A stretch of 64,000 nucleotides of DNA, taken from Tenebrio molitor (Eukaryota > Arthropoda > Insecta > Coleoptera > Tenebrionidae). The notes under the pieces were generated by a model. The model was given only the letters and a program-made list of their open reading frames with translations, ran no database searches and was not told where the DNA came from. Shown piece by piece: positions 24,639 through 38,000 of this stretch (the stretch's first letter is position 1; each line of letters starts with the position of its first letter). A program made the position numbers and the translations under genes. The stretch is taken from assembly GCF_963966145.1 (NCBI RefSeq), contig NC_091046.1:40300001-40364000 (forward strand). Direction: 5' to 3'.

Positions 24639-26025
24639 TTATTTGCGGGCGGAGGCGTCGAGCCCCCACAGGTCGTACCACGGCCCGTACATGTTCCCGT
24701 TATGGGGCGACTTCTCGTCGTACTTGGCCCCGTACTCGGGGTTCTTGAGGCGCTTCTGCAGCGTCTCTCCGTAATCCATCAGCCCCACGTCCTCGTGCTT
24801 CGAGCTGTTGTTGCTGTTGGTCTTGGCCAGCTTGGTCCTCGGGATGAACTGTCTGTTCTCGACAGCATCCGACATCTCGTCGTTGGCCGAGTCGTAGTAC
24901 TTGAGCTTGTCCCGCTTTTCCGACTCCGAGTTCGATCGTCTGGACACGATCCGGCCCTCCACGTCCGAATCGATACTCTCGTAACTCGGCCGTCCTCGCT
25001 TCTCCTTTGAGCTATTGCGTTTGTTGGAGTCGGCATAATAGCGCCGCTTTTCCTGGGCGTTGCTTTCTCCGCTCCTTTTATTGTGATTTTGGGTGTAATA
25101 TCTGTCGTTGTCCTGGCGCTCCTTGTCCTCCGCGGGGGACTCCCTCCCGAACGTCTTGAAGCTGTGTCGCTTCTCGTTGTACTGGATTATGTCGTCGAGG
25201 CTCTCCTTCTTGTCGGAGCTGTTGCGGAGGTTCTTCTCCGCAACAGAGTTCCGCATCTGGCCGTTGCTCGGCGAGAACTTGCTCGACTTGGACAGCTTCT
25301 CCAGCTTCTTGCCGATCTCGGCCACGTTCGGGAAGTGACCGTCTTGCTTGTTCACGTTCTGGTCGTCCACCAGGATGCAGTCGTACGGGTCATCGCTGGT
25401 TACCTCCGATTCCGAGTCGGAATCTGGACCAGACGAGTCGTTGTTGTACTGCTGCAAGATGTTCTTGCGGTTCACGGTCTTCATCATGAGGCCGTCGCCG
25501 TCGTCGTCGTAAAACTGGTCATCAAGGTTCTGCTTGTTGCCGCGCTTTTGGTAACCGTACTCTTCGTTCTCCAAGTCAGGGTGCCGAGGCTTGTCCCTGA
25601 AGCTCTTCCTCACGTTCTCCACGTTCTTCCTCGCTTGTTCCTTCTCGTTCCTGGTCTCTGACTCCTGATTCTGATTTGCGTTGATCGTCCTATCAGAATC
25701 GTTAGACCTGTCGCGACTAGGTCTCTTGATTCGCTCCTGACTGTTGAATTTATTCTTGCGCTTTGCCTTCTCGTCTTCCACATCTACGAGATCTCGGTGT
25801 CTCCACAAAGACATACCTTCCAAGATCTCGTTGTCGGAGCTGTTCTTACCAAACTTCCAAAACGATTTAGTCCTTTTGACTATCCCTTTCCTTTCTCTCG
25901 ACAAGTCTTGGTCGTCAGACATGTAATATCTGTTATCAATCAAATTGCCCTGACTGCTCGCTTGCCTTACATTCTTTTTCATTGTGTTATTATTGTCGTC
26001 ACTGTTTGGTTGACGATGTAATCTT
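24639..26025 (-). CDS. IRSp53: IRSp53 exon K (long disordered charged C-terminal tail)
   Basis: 1387 bases, acceptor CCACCACAG, one base completing arginine and then 461 codons and TAA. The tail is dominated by Lys, Arg, Glu, Asp, Ser and Asn and should be disordered. Two aromatic islands stand out: RTKSFWKFGK with LWRHRDL near the start (from residue 626) and YGPWYDLWGLDASARK at the very end (1021-1036). Such islands in a charged tail are likely interaction motifs. No WH2 or known C-terminal binding motif is recognisable. A long stop-free frame on the opposite strand (25083-25661) is explained by the GC-rich third positions here. Confidence 0.88.
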
Positions 26026-29000
26026 CTGTGGTGGTAACAACATAATACATCAAACAGACAAATACGCAAATGCTCTAACTGTAAACAATCGATACAAGAT
26101 CAGGCAGTTTACTTCAATAACTGGAGAGTCCATTCCCAGAAAAGATCACCGTGCAATTCTTTCGTTAGATTTATTTACGTTGAAATCAGAACAGATTTTT
26201 GCAAAAGTGATTGTTTCATTTGCACAATTCAATAAACATCGCCATTTCCTCTTGCCCTCGATTCTGAATCAACTTTTCATTAAATCCCGAATGTCATTAG
26301 ACAACCTTGGAAGAAATCCACACAAGACCACGAATCAAGTACAGCTCCCCTCGTTTCCATTTTTAATTTAAAAAAACAAATATTTGCAGCGGGGTCCTCG
26401 CTACAATTGTAAAAAGCTTAATTGGTTTCTGAATTTCTGGTTGTCAAGTCACGTTGCTGTTAAGTGTCAACGCTTCCGCCTCTAATGGTGCGGTTCTGTG
26501 CAAACCTATTACCAACCGTGACCCAGTTTATAAGTTCATTCCAGCTAGTTGAAAGTGCGGTTAAAGATAACAATTTTGCAAATAGACACGCATGTACGGG
26601 TTTTATTACGGTGGCGTTATGAGACGTCACATGTGAGACATTGCTGTATTAAACCCGGCTTAAGATTGTGCGATTTGTCACCTGAAATGGGGCTGGATTG
26701 TGGTGCAGATTTTTAGAAAGTTCTGATTTCAACGTTCGAGTGAGGAACAAAGCAAAGTACTATGTCATCGGCATGCAAAAAGTCAACTGAAGAGGTAAAA
26801 AATCGGTTAATAGTGCATATCCGCGGAATATCGAGAGAAATCGTTTCCGTAGGATTGGACGCTGGCGTATGGCCGATATCTAAAACAACAGAATTGATTG
26901 TTACTGCAATTTCGGCTAAATGTGCAATTGAAGTAAACGCCTAACCGAGTTGTTGCGATAAATCGCAACAGGACGAGGTCTTATCGGGACAAATAGGGCA
27001 AAATAATGGCCGCAGTGGCTAATCGCACAGCCCGAAGTTTCCTAAGCTAATTGCACAGTCCCCTGATTCTTCTGCGGATATGTTAATTCTGTTGTTGGAA
27101 AAGTTCGAGTGAGGCGTGACTGCACCGACATCAATTTAATCTTGTCCATATTTGTTATTAATGGTGATAAACTAAATTGTAAAATGGAAATTCCCTCTGT
27201 TTTACTGCGTAATCCGTTTAGTTTATAGTTTTTTGCAAAGCTGATTAAGTCGTAAAGTACAGAATTCAGCGGAAGCTCTTTGTTTGTTCGCTCCTGCGGT
27301 ACACATTTTAGCAAAAAATGCACCAACCAGAAGCTATAACTGCTTTCATAAATGCAGATTGTTCGGGAATTTTTTTCCATCAAAGAATTGTCAGTTTTGT
27401 TGGTGGGAATTAAATAGATGATCAGGGAAAACGTAAAGCAAAATGTCAAATATTGGAAAAAGCGAAAGAAGTCTTTGAGTGAGATACGTAAAGCACAAAT
27501 TAGAAGTGGAGTGAAATATTTGAGATATTTCTTTGAAATTGGAGTAGCTAGATATTATTATACTCGTTTCTGAGTTCGATGCCGGTAAGTCGTAAAACCG
27601 GGTTGTCACAAATCGGCTTAACACACGCACATGCAAATTTCTTTTGTCGGGAAGATACTTGCACTCGGCACACGTTAACAAATTGGGCATCCTCGTTCTG
27701 AAAGGTTTGTGCGGGCGTAAGAGTGAGAAAACATTATGTTTGGAGGATGCCAAGTAACGGATAGTACCTACTTTAGAGCAGGAAATCCAAAAAGTTGAAT
27801 TGTAACATTTTAATACCAATAGAATGGCCTAGGCTTATTCATGAAATGTTTTGGGTTAGCGCTTCGGTTGTTTTACGACTCACCGGCATCGAGTTCAGAA
27901 ACAGAGTATAGTAAGACATTCTAGAGCAAAATTAAATGATTTAGGTCCAACTGTAATTTTTTAATATGCTTTCGAGTCTTGCCGACGCGTTAGGAAACTT
28001 CAAGCTGTCATTCTCCCGCTGGCAACTCCCCCGCCGATTGCACAAATTCCGGTTGGCGCCCATTTGCCTGATTTGCCCCAACTCCCAACAAATTTGTCCC
28101 AGCGAAGTACGCCTAACTGAGCAATACCAATCCACGGACATTACTTACCGGGCGGGCAATTTAGTCTGTCCAGGAATGGAGTCGTCATCAGAATAATCAA
28201 TTTCCGGTTGCGGCGGCGGATCATTGCTGAACCCGGAGTCGTTGCTGCTGTGCAACGACACGTTTCCGACCGGACCGCCGATCTTGCCTCCTTTGCTTTG
28301 CAAATGCAGCGGCAGCGGAGCGCCTGCCGTCGGCCGGTCGGCCCTCGCTGGCTGGGGGTGGGTGGAGTACGCCCCCGTCGGCGGCGTCGTGAAGTTGAAA
28401 GTCGACGCCGACGACTTGATGCCCGTCTGGTACGGCGACTGGAACGTCGACGTGTCGGGGTTCGACTTGAAGTTGGCGCTTTGCGACTGGGGGATCCCCG
28501 TCTTCTGGTACGGCAGCGACGGGGTCGGCACCGGGGCAGGCAGCGCCGGGGGCGGGATGTTGTTAGAACCGATCGCTCGCCGAATCTGAAACAGATAAAC
28601 ACATATTGACACACCGAAAACAGGAGAACAAAAAATCACAAATTAACAATCAAAATTACGTCGCAATAAAATGCGATGTGTTGACTGGAAATATCGCGTG
28701 TTTAATGAAATCCTGGCCTGGGAATGCGTTGGAACCGTCAATTACGCTTTTTTAAAGCGTAGATTAACTGAAGCATGTTGACAGCTAACCTAAAATTTAG
28801 AGCCAAAAAAATCTTTCTTTTCTTCTTTCTTTGCACTGTTTTACATTAAAAATAGAACAACTTAACGATTCCTATTCTCGAAGCAAATATCTAAAGACAC
28901 CCTGAAAACACACATATTCATTTATGTCCCGATTAAACATAAACATCATTCGTGTCAAACGGCGGGAAATTCAAAATTTACACTGTTCTAACCGGTTTAA

Positions 29001-32000
29001 TTTTTCCAACGCTTACTCAGCTCATGATTTCATTTGAATGCGGGATACAATCTCCCTGGAAAATTATTCTCCCAGTGGAAAATCCATGTGTTGAACGCAT
29101 TCATCCCTTCGAGTGAATGCAGGTGCAAAAGGATCAAGTGATAAATCAGTAAAAATCTAAACCGACTGGGGTATCAATAAACGATCCATAACGGGGTTCG
29201 ATCGTCGGCAGAGGATCTCCTAAGACGCAAGCTGAATAAATCTATTTGAAGCGCCATATGTATGCAGCTCTGGCTCTACTCTACCTGTTTAGCGTTATTG
29301 GAGGATCTATGCAAATGCAGGGTGTCGCCGAACATACGAGGGGCTGGCAGTTCTAGTGTCGAATTGTTACCCGAAGGGGTGGCCGATCCCCCCGGTGACA
29401 TCAGGTTGCCGCCGTTCGTGGGGGTTTGTTGGATCTGGTGAACCGATCCACCTGCATCACTTCGGTGAGCCGGCGATCTGCAAACAAAGGGGACAAATGT
29501 TAACACACAACCCCACTTCCTTATCCGTTCGCCCTCTGACGGAAAACAAATACATTCGCAAGAATAACTGGCAGAAAGCGTCACCACGCGCGGCGCAATC
29601 TACCTAGAAGAACCGTCATTCAAGAGGTTCGAGAGGTGTATTGCGAGTTATCGGGAAGTACTCACGAAGTAGGATCATCCAGGAGCTCGGTGTATGCTAA
29701 TGGGAACCATCCGCTGCATTGTGTCCTCAAGTTCTCCCCGAATTGCCAGCCCTTATTCCGCTCTCCTATCAGCGCTATAAGATCTCCTTCAAGAAAACTG
29801 AGTTGATTATCTCCACTTGATAAGTAAGCATAAAGTGCTCGAGCTAGTTGCGTATCCCACTGGGGCGGCGGAGGGACCGCCATCGATTTAGGCCTGCGAC
29901 TGGGAGTGTGGCCGTCTGCAAGAAGATAAATCTGAGTCGGACGTTGGCAGCATTGAGAGCGCTCACCTTGAGCAAGTGAATGTGTCGAAGAATTTAAATT
30001 ATATTCTGATTTGGCCCTGGATAACGTCGTCACCGGGGAGCCCACGTCGCCTATGGAGCGTATATCTAAACAGGACGCGTCCATGCTCTTAGTCTTCCTC
30101 AACTGGGAGCTAATACTGATCCTATCGTCTTCGAAATTGGGACTTCTCGGGTTCGAGTACACGTCCTCGTCTTGCCAGACAGATATTTGCTGGAAACTTT
30201 CCCAATCAAGTCGGTATTGTAACGATTATGAAAGTGATTACCCTCAGTCTGTTTGTGAAAATATTTTCCACCGACTCCGGCAGATACTCCCTTGTCTTGG
30301 CAACTTCCGACCATTTGTCCAAATTCTGTTGGTACGCGGCCAGTCCTTGATTATGATAAGATAAATAATGTTTAGCCAGAGAACACTGCCTTTCAAGAAC
30401 GAATCCGTAGCGGCGGCGCTCTTGGGTCATCGCCTGAAACCCCCCAGACGTGGCAATATCAATCTCATTTGAATCGAAATTCCAACTTACGTTCTTAAGA
30501 CTCTGTTCGCAGAAGGCGTCGAGCTTCGTTTTCTCCTCTTCGAGCACTTGCATGTTCTGAAACAAAATCAAAACACTAAAACAGACGCCGCTCTATTCCT
30601 CAATTCCCACTTTGTCGACTCTAGGACACCTGCTCGACTTCAAACATACAAATCCTATCACGTTTCTTAAACGTGCCAGCAAAATAGGAAAGACAGACAC
30701 ATTTGCACGGAAATTGCGCTGACTATGTCTTCGTTTAAACAACATTTTCAAATCAACGTAACGAAAATATCAGAAAAGCAGAGCAGCAAAAAGGGTTGCA
30801 GATGAAATTATGAAAATCATCATACAGATTATCTAATCACAAACGTTTTTTCTCTTCTGTTGTGTGTTATTAAATTTTTAAAAATGATATGGTTTTATGG
30901 CCCCTTGATTTTAGACAACCAAATAATCACATCTTTACTTTATATAGTATAGTATAGTTACGCTGTGCACTGTAGGTGGCACATTTGACAATAACCTTCG
31001 ATCTAAGAAACATTTATAATGACGCTGTACTTTCTCAAGCTATTTTTTTAATTTTTTTTTCTTACCTTCAGCTCTTTATCCATAGCCAGTCCGGTTTTTT
31101 GCGACGTCCTCGACTTCTTGCGCTGCTTCTTCATCATCGCGGCGGCCTTGCTGTAGGTCTCGGACCTCTGCTTGTGCTGCTGAAGGAACCGCTTCTGTTC
31201 GGACTGGAACAAACAAGTTTTAATTCGGTGCTTTCGGCGACCGTGCTTAAACTTGGCACTGACGCAGATGCAAATCGGAAACGAGCTTATAAGTTGATCG
31301 AAGTTTAGGAATAATTTTGTTTAATTACCTGCACAACTTTGGTATCCTTTTCCAGATTGGTCTCGAGTGGGACGAGTAAGTCGACGTAAAAAGCTTTGAG
31401 CTGAAAATGTTCATAAATAAAATCAAAAGGAAACACTCTGTTTACATAATTAATACAAATGTAATCGAATATTCATTTCCTGTTTAACGAAAAGCAAATA
31501 TTAATTAGCAGCGATTACACGAAAGTTAACGTAAACACCAAAACTGGGGCGCATTCGTTGATTACTCAAATAGCGTTAGGCATTTCCCTGAAAAACACCC
31601 TCTCCTGAGGAGAAAAATCAGAGTTTGCGGAAAATTTAAATTCCGGGGCCATCATACGCATTCATTGGTCGACTGGTATAAACAAGCAGTGACGAAATCG
31701 ATGTCTCGCCTTTAAACACGTGCTCGAAAATTGGACTGTTTTTTGTAGGAACCCCTTGCGTGCAATTTGCACCCCACGAAGAGTTGCCGACTGTCAGGCT
31801 GTGGCAGCCAAAGGAATTATGAGTGTTTTTGCAACGTCCAGGCCCTGGTTTTACTGTAATTTTATTCGCGGTTTTATTTAGAATGTCCGCTTTGGAGGAC
31901 AGGTCTCACCCCAACCGGTAACACAATTATCTGCTGAATTAATTATTCGCCACCTCCACTGTTTTAATTTCACTTACCTTTGTACACAACAGGATAACTG

Positions 32001-35000
32001 CGGAATTTTGTTCGCGCTGTTTGAAACCGCCAGTTTTCAACTTGCGCTTCCACACACCACACTTTATTAATTGATCGCCCGGTTCTCTTTTGTTGACTTT
32101 CGATTAAAAAATTCGCGGCTCGATTGTCTCTACTTACAATGTTCATTTGCTGGTCCTGGATCTCTTTGTACACCTCGACGATTTTCATGAGCGCAGCACC
32201 TGGAACAAAAACGCACTCTGAAAAATCCTTTCATTTAATATTGAATAGTTTTTTGAAGCGAAAACTTCTTTAGGCGCACCACGACATTATTCCCGGGCAG
32301 TGAATTAGTTTCACCGTCGCGCGTCACGTCACACGCTCCGAGGTGAAAGGCTCATTCGAGTTTGGCCGAGGGAGCGAGAAACAGTCATATTTTGAGTGGA
32401 GATTTTAATATCCCTAATTGATTTCTCAAGTGAAAACTTCTTTAGGCGAACCGCGATGTTATTCTCGGAAGAAAGGATACATCTTTCATTCCCTCCTGAA
32501 GGGGGGCGGGCTGCTGAGGCTTTCCAGAGCCTTTTCAGCCACACTGACGGGAAGATTCGGGATGGGTACGGTGAGGATGGGTGCGGAAGGAAGGTGGTAG
32601 GTACTGAGAGGTTGATACTGACCCAGCATTTGCCTTATCTGTGATATGAGACATACCACGATGTGATGGTGTGAGGAAACCTCTGAAAAAAACCCACACC
32701 TAGTCAGGCGGCACCGGGGTTAGAACCCGGGACCTACCGAATGTAAAGTGGCGCGCTAAGCGCTTGGCCACAGTACTCGGTGTTATTCTCAGCCAGTGAA
32801 ATAGTTTCACCGTTACGCCGTCACGCGTCATGTCACACGCTCCGAGGTGAAAGGCTCATTCCAGTTAGTTCGCGGGAGCCGAGTTTAACCGAGCTAGGGT
32901 AAAAACCAGGAATTCCGCAATTTATAATCACATTTTTCATCAGCACAAAATGGGCAAAATAATAAAAAGCTCCCTCAACCAAATCTAAAATTTTAAAAGC
33001 ACTTTGGAGAAAGTTAGAGCTTTCGCTAATAAGGAGTAAGTTTTAATGAATGTAGTCTGTCATATAGCATAAATAAAACAGTATTTGGAATTTTTGTTTG
33101 TTATTCAATTTCCTGCGACCCGTTGTAGAAAAACAAGCGAATACGTTTCTTGCTAAAAATATAACAAACATGTTCTCTCCGGATGAATGCCCCGGCAAGA
33201 AATTCCAATTTGAAAGCGGCGAGCAAACATCGAACCGTGAAATTCATGCAAATTTTCCGATTTGTTTTAATTGATAACTAATGAATCGATCTTCAGAAGA
33301 GCGTGATAGATAACCGGGGAAACATGCAATTTGTTAGCTGGCGAGAGAATCAAGAAATTCCGAAACGGTGTAATTATCGTGGCATGTAAAGCGTAATAAC
33401 AGTCCATCGAATTGAATTTTCATTAATCACGACCGGTCCACATTAACTGTGCCATGCCATTTTCATTAATATCTCGAATTCAATAAATGACAACACCGGA
33501 TGCTACCATTTTCGTTTGCGCCGACCGTAAACTAATCTAATAACGTGAATTAAACATAACGCGAAAGATTAGCTGTTTGTTTTGCGGTTTATGCGTCAAA
33601 AACGTGTTTAATATCGGGTATTGAAACAAATTCTTGCCGTGTATTACATATTTACATTTTTACATCAAACACAACAATGTTTGCATGTGGGAGACGGAAG
33701 CATCATAAATCCGGGGATTTTTTCAAATCCCTCCGGTATTTCAGTGGGAGCCACTATACATGTGCGGCATAGCTATTATGGCCTAAACCTGCACATCCAC
33801 TTCCAAACGCTTCTTTTTCCTTTCAGAATTAAATACATAAATCCTTTATTTCCAACGAATTCCCAACACCAAATCACACCAACTACCAGACCTACTAAAA
33901 CAATAGCCCAAAATATATTTGGGGATTTTATTTTTTTTCTGAAATACAGCTCGAGGCAGTTGAACGGACATGTGGCACATTGTCGATAAAAACAAAAACA
34001 AATGTTATTTGGATAATAAATTGACAACATTTATCAATATCAGGCATTGTGAAATTTGATACTAAAACGAGAGATGTTTCCTTTACGATATTTAATTATT
34101 TTTATCTTTGACATAAATCAACAGTGCGATTTAAATTCATAGTTGTTGATAATAAAAACACCTTGATATGATGATTGGGAAATATTGGTTATGAGATTCG
34201 CATAAGATTATAACTTGCACCTTGGTAGATTTTTGTAGAAAGGAAAGAAAAAACATTGATAGAGAAATAGAAAAATGGTAACATTTCTCGTCTTCTTAGT
34301 CGAGACGAATTACTAATTTAATGTCATATATTCGTGTTGGAATAAAGAAGCTGAATGGAAAAAACTAGCAAAACAAAAAGCTCAGTAACTGGATAATAGT
34401 TGGTACACTACCTTCAAGAAACTTTTAAACTTTGTTGCCTGGATTTGGTGAGGTAAGCAAGTTAAACAGAGTAGACGGGGCTTAACAAACAAGATCCTTA
34501 AGAGAAAGCTTTAGATGTTTCCTAGCCCCTCACTAAATGAATTTTTGTGATATTTTAGTGGCTCTAGTATTATCTGGCAAGTATTGCTTTGCTTCATACC
34601 AAAATAGAGAACAAAATGATTTACTAAAAAAATGTAAAAGAAACGTAGACATTGTTTACGAACAATTTTCCACATAAGAAAATATATTTGAAGTAGTTTT
34701 GTTATAAATTAAAAATTTCTACCGACCGAATAAAATTGTGTTTGTGTGTTTTTTCAATATTTAAACATATTCTTAAAGTTTTTGGGTTATTTAAGTGACA
34801 CAGGAGACTTTTTACAATTTTTGTCTGTCTGTTTGAATCCCTTTAACGCAAAAACTAATAATCTGATTTTCTTCAACCTAAGTTAGTTAGAAGGTGAAGA
34901 TTCCCCGTTGTGTTATGCACTTTATTCCGTTTTATTCGTGTTTGAAACGTTTTTAATCCCATTGAAGTTATTACTTAAAATCTAAACCAAGAGGAAAATG

Positions 35001-38000
35001 TATAACTTCGACAGATTCATTTTCACTTTTTTTTTGTTTCATGCTTTCATTCAATTTTGTTCATATTTAATTCCATTAATTTATTTTGTATTTTATTTCT
35101 GAAAGGCCACTTATGAATTTAATCAACTTACGTGATGGTAAATAATAAAAGTGAAAGTAAAATTGCACTTCCACTTCTCTTTTTGTTTCATCAAGTTAAA
35201 TTAAAGTTTAGTCTGGAGCTTCAGCTGTCATTTCCTGTGATGGCGCTTTATTGCGTCAATCGAGATGGCCAGGTCTGTCCAAGATTGAGCACGAACATGC
35301 AGATACGGCTTTAGTGCAGGGCGTTTTCCGCTGTGCACGTGTCGCTTTCCTCGTGAGTTGCATAGCAACATGACGCCCTAACCCTCTTTTTCCAGCTATC
35401 GCGCCACCTCCACCTGTATAATTTTACTCCAGGACTGGAAGTTATCGAGTGGGGGATTAAAGTTATATTTTTGGGATAATTTTGATGAATGTCTGCGTTC
35501 GGAGGGAATACAAAAGTTGCGTCGAGCGGAAGCGCCCCAAAAGTTAAAAATTGCCGGTTGTTCGGCGTCTTGTAACGGGGTCACAGTTCAAATCTATGGT
35601 GGTTATTAAGATAGTGTCGACGTAGGTACGTGCCTAATTAAATAGGGCGAGTTTTCTCCGGAGCGCTTAGCTCGCGCCAAATTTACTCTATTAAATGAAA
35701 GCTCGAGGATATAAATGATGTCATTAGGGTTCTAACAGTTTGCTTTGTGAAATTAGAGATATTATACAAGGCCGGGAGGAGATGCATGATAGTTGGCCTT
35801 AACGAAAGCTCGGGTAATCAATGTGCGGACTTTTGGATAAGGAGGATTTAAGTTTCATCGAGATAGCCTTTATCGCCTGCATCAGCCGGAACTTTGCTCT
35901 GAGGTCTTTAGATTAGCCAGGGATAAACTGAGAGATTAGTGGATTTTCATTTCGCTACATTTTAATCACTGGCCGGCTCTCAACAAGCTTCCACAGAGAT
36001 AATACTTATTAAAAAGCACGTACACTTAATAATACTGTACCTGATTGTATATTTATAAAGCTCAAAGCTCGCTAGATTTCAAGCATGAAATCAACACGAA
36101 TATAATATTCCGTGGAGACCTTGAGTGAGGAAAGCTTAATGCTCAGCAGCTTCAAATAAAAATATAGTGTATAAAATGTTTTTTACGCGTGGGACTACAA
36201 CATTCGCTGCGCGCGCGTGTGGAATCTTCCCACCAGTAGTTTATATACATGTTGCGTAAATAACGCGTTTTATTTAGGGAAAAGAATTAAATCACGGTTA
36301 AAAATGACCCAGATTTAAATCCCAAATTTCTGGGGATATTTAGCAGCGCGGCGTAAAATAATTCATTTAGTAATATTCTCACTAACCCCATTCTGGTAGC
36401 AGTTTTAATTATGGCCCTACTGCATTATATTTTAGTAATTTCCCGCTTAATCCCCTTTACGTGGTCGCTATACATAAAGAATAATTGTTTCGGTCCGTAC
36501 CTATGGAAGAAAATTGCGTAAAAGCGGAACGAACAAACTTATAAAGCTAAGAAATAATTTTTATTTACACCCCGTTTTTGCAAAGCGAATAAGAACATTA
36601 CAAGTAATTAGGTTTAGAGCACTTTATTCGTCTTTACTGCCGAATGCAGAAAATTTCACGGGACCTCATTTTTGTAATGTTCGTCGTAATTAGTTTAAGC
36701 GGTATTCATCGCCCCGAGTTGAGCACTAAACGCGGAAAAAATGAAGTTTCCGGGGCAGATACGTTTCTTGGGCCGAGCTTCGGCCAACTTCGTCGAAAAC
36801 ACCGCCCCCAAAAAAACACAATTAAGGCCGGCGCAAACTATGTTCCGTTCCGAGTGTCAGCCCAATTAACATATTTTGGTGGTGCAAAAAGTGAAAAACA
36901 GGCAGGGAGGGTGCAGCGCCCCCGCCGAGATGCAAATGCGTTTCGGGGGTTCGTCTCGCTCAAAGAGTGGCCCTCTCTATCGCACCATTAGAGCGTGCAG
37001 TCGACCCCCGCGCCCCTTGTTTGGCAAGTCATTTATTTGCGCCCCGTCGAGTTTCCTTGTTCAAATAGTAACGTTTAATGGAATATCGGATGTGATTTGG
37101 CCGACGATTTAGTAGGGAAGCTGTCAAAGTAAAGGGCAACGCGGCCACTGTTTAATCAAAAAGTTACTTTCGGAGGCGGCCCGTTAGGGCAACGGCGATT
37201 GGCCGTGTTTTCGATTAAATTATTTATCTCGGGACCGACATCACTTCGAGGGATTAAAGAGAATCGGAATCCACATTTTAGAGCGAGTTCTCGATTCGCA
37301 GTTTATCCACTTTTGTTCCAATCGGGGTGGGATCACGAGTGGGGTGCGAGCACCTGCGGTGCGCCGATGTTTTGATGAAGTGTTATGTCAGAAATCCACC
37401 TGAATTTTAAAGGGCGTTTTATCGGGAGCATCTGGGATTGAAAGTTCCACCAAAGTTCGACTCCCTCTTCGCACATGAATTTGTAGTGCAATTTGATGGG
37501 GACGAATGGTCGGGAGCAGCTGGATTTGCATCGCGCTGTCTTCATATTTTACATGATTCGGGCGCATTTATATGGTGATGCGCTGCGAATTAAAAATCGA
37601 CTCGGCTTATCTTCAGATAAATTCCGGAGTAAGGACCGTTTAATACTCATCGGGGTGCATTAGACGAGTTGCGTCTTCGCCGGAGCTTCACAGTCATTCG
37701 GGTCTCCCTCAGTGATTTCCTTCAGCAGCCGGCGCACGCACTTTGTAAGCGGAGAAGCTTTTTCCCGGATCGCCGTTTTGTTTTGTTAAGCTTTCCCACC
37801 GCTCTCTTACAGAAAGCGTGCCTAGACTCCCAAGATAAGATCCTTAATATATAGCTAAAAGGTAAATAGAACCTCCCACATTCTTCCCGACGTCTGAAAG
37901 GATAAATGCCTACAATCGCCGCTCCTTCAATGGCCGGCCGCTTTAATGCCCTAATAACTGAATTAGTCCTGAAAGGACGCCATTGAACTGTCATGTAGCG

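Noticed and set aside
25083..25661. 192-codon plus-strand frame rich in Leu and Val
   Set aside because: It is the exact opposite strand of the GC-rich last IRSp53 exon, and its composition is that of an antisense shadow.
27391..27819. 142-codon minus-strand frame
   Set aside because: Overlaps the 344-bp MITE; frames across it are not coding. The same holds for 63112-63402 in the other copy.
32700..32772. Functional tRNA gene on the minus strand
   Set aside because: Boxes A and B are present but the stems do not fold into a complete cloverleaf, and it is followed by a non-tRNA body with target duplications; it is the head of a SINE.
36644..36991. 115-codon plus-strand frame in a balanced-composition block
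   Set aside because: Starts with a hydrophobic stretch but lacks any known domain and lies in an intron on the opposite strand; not supported.
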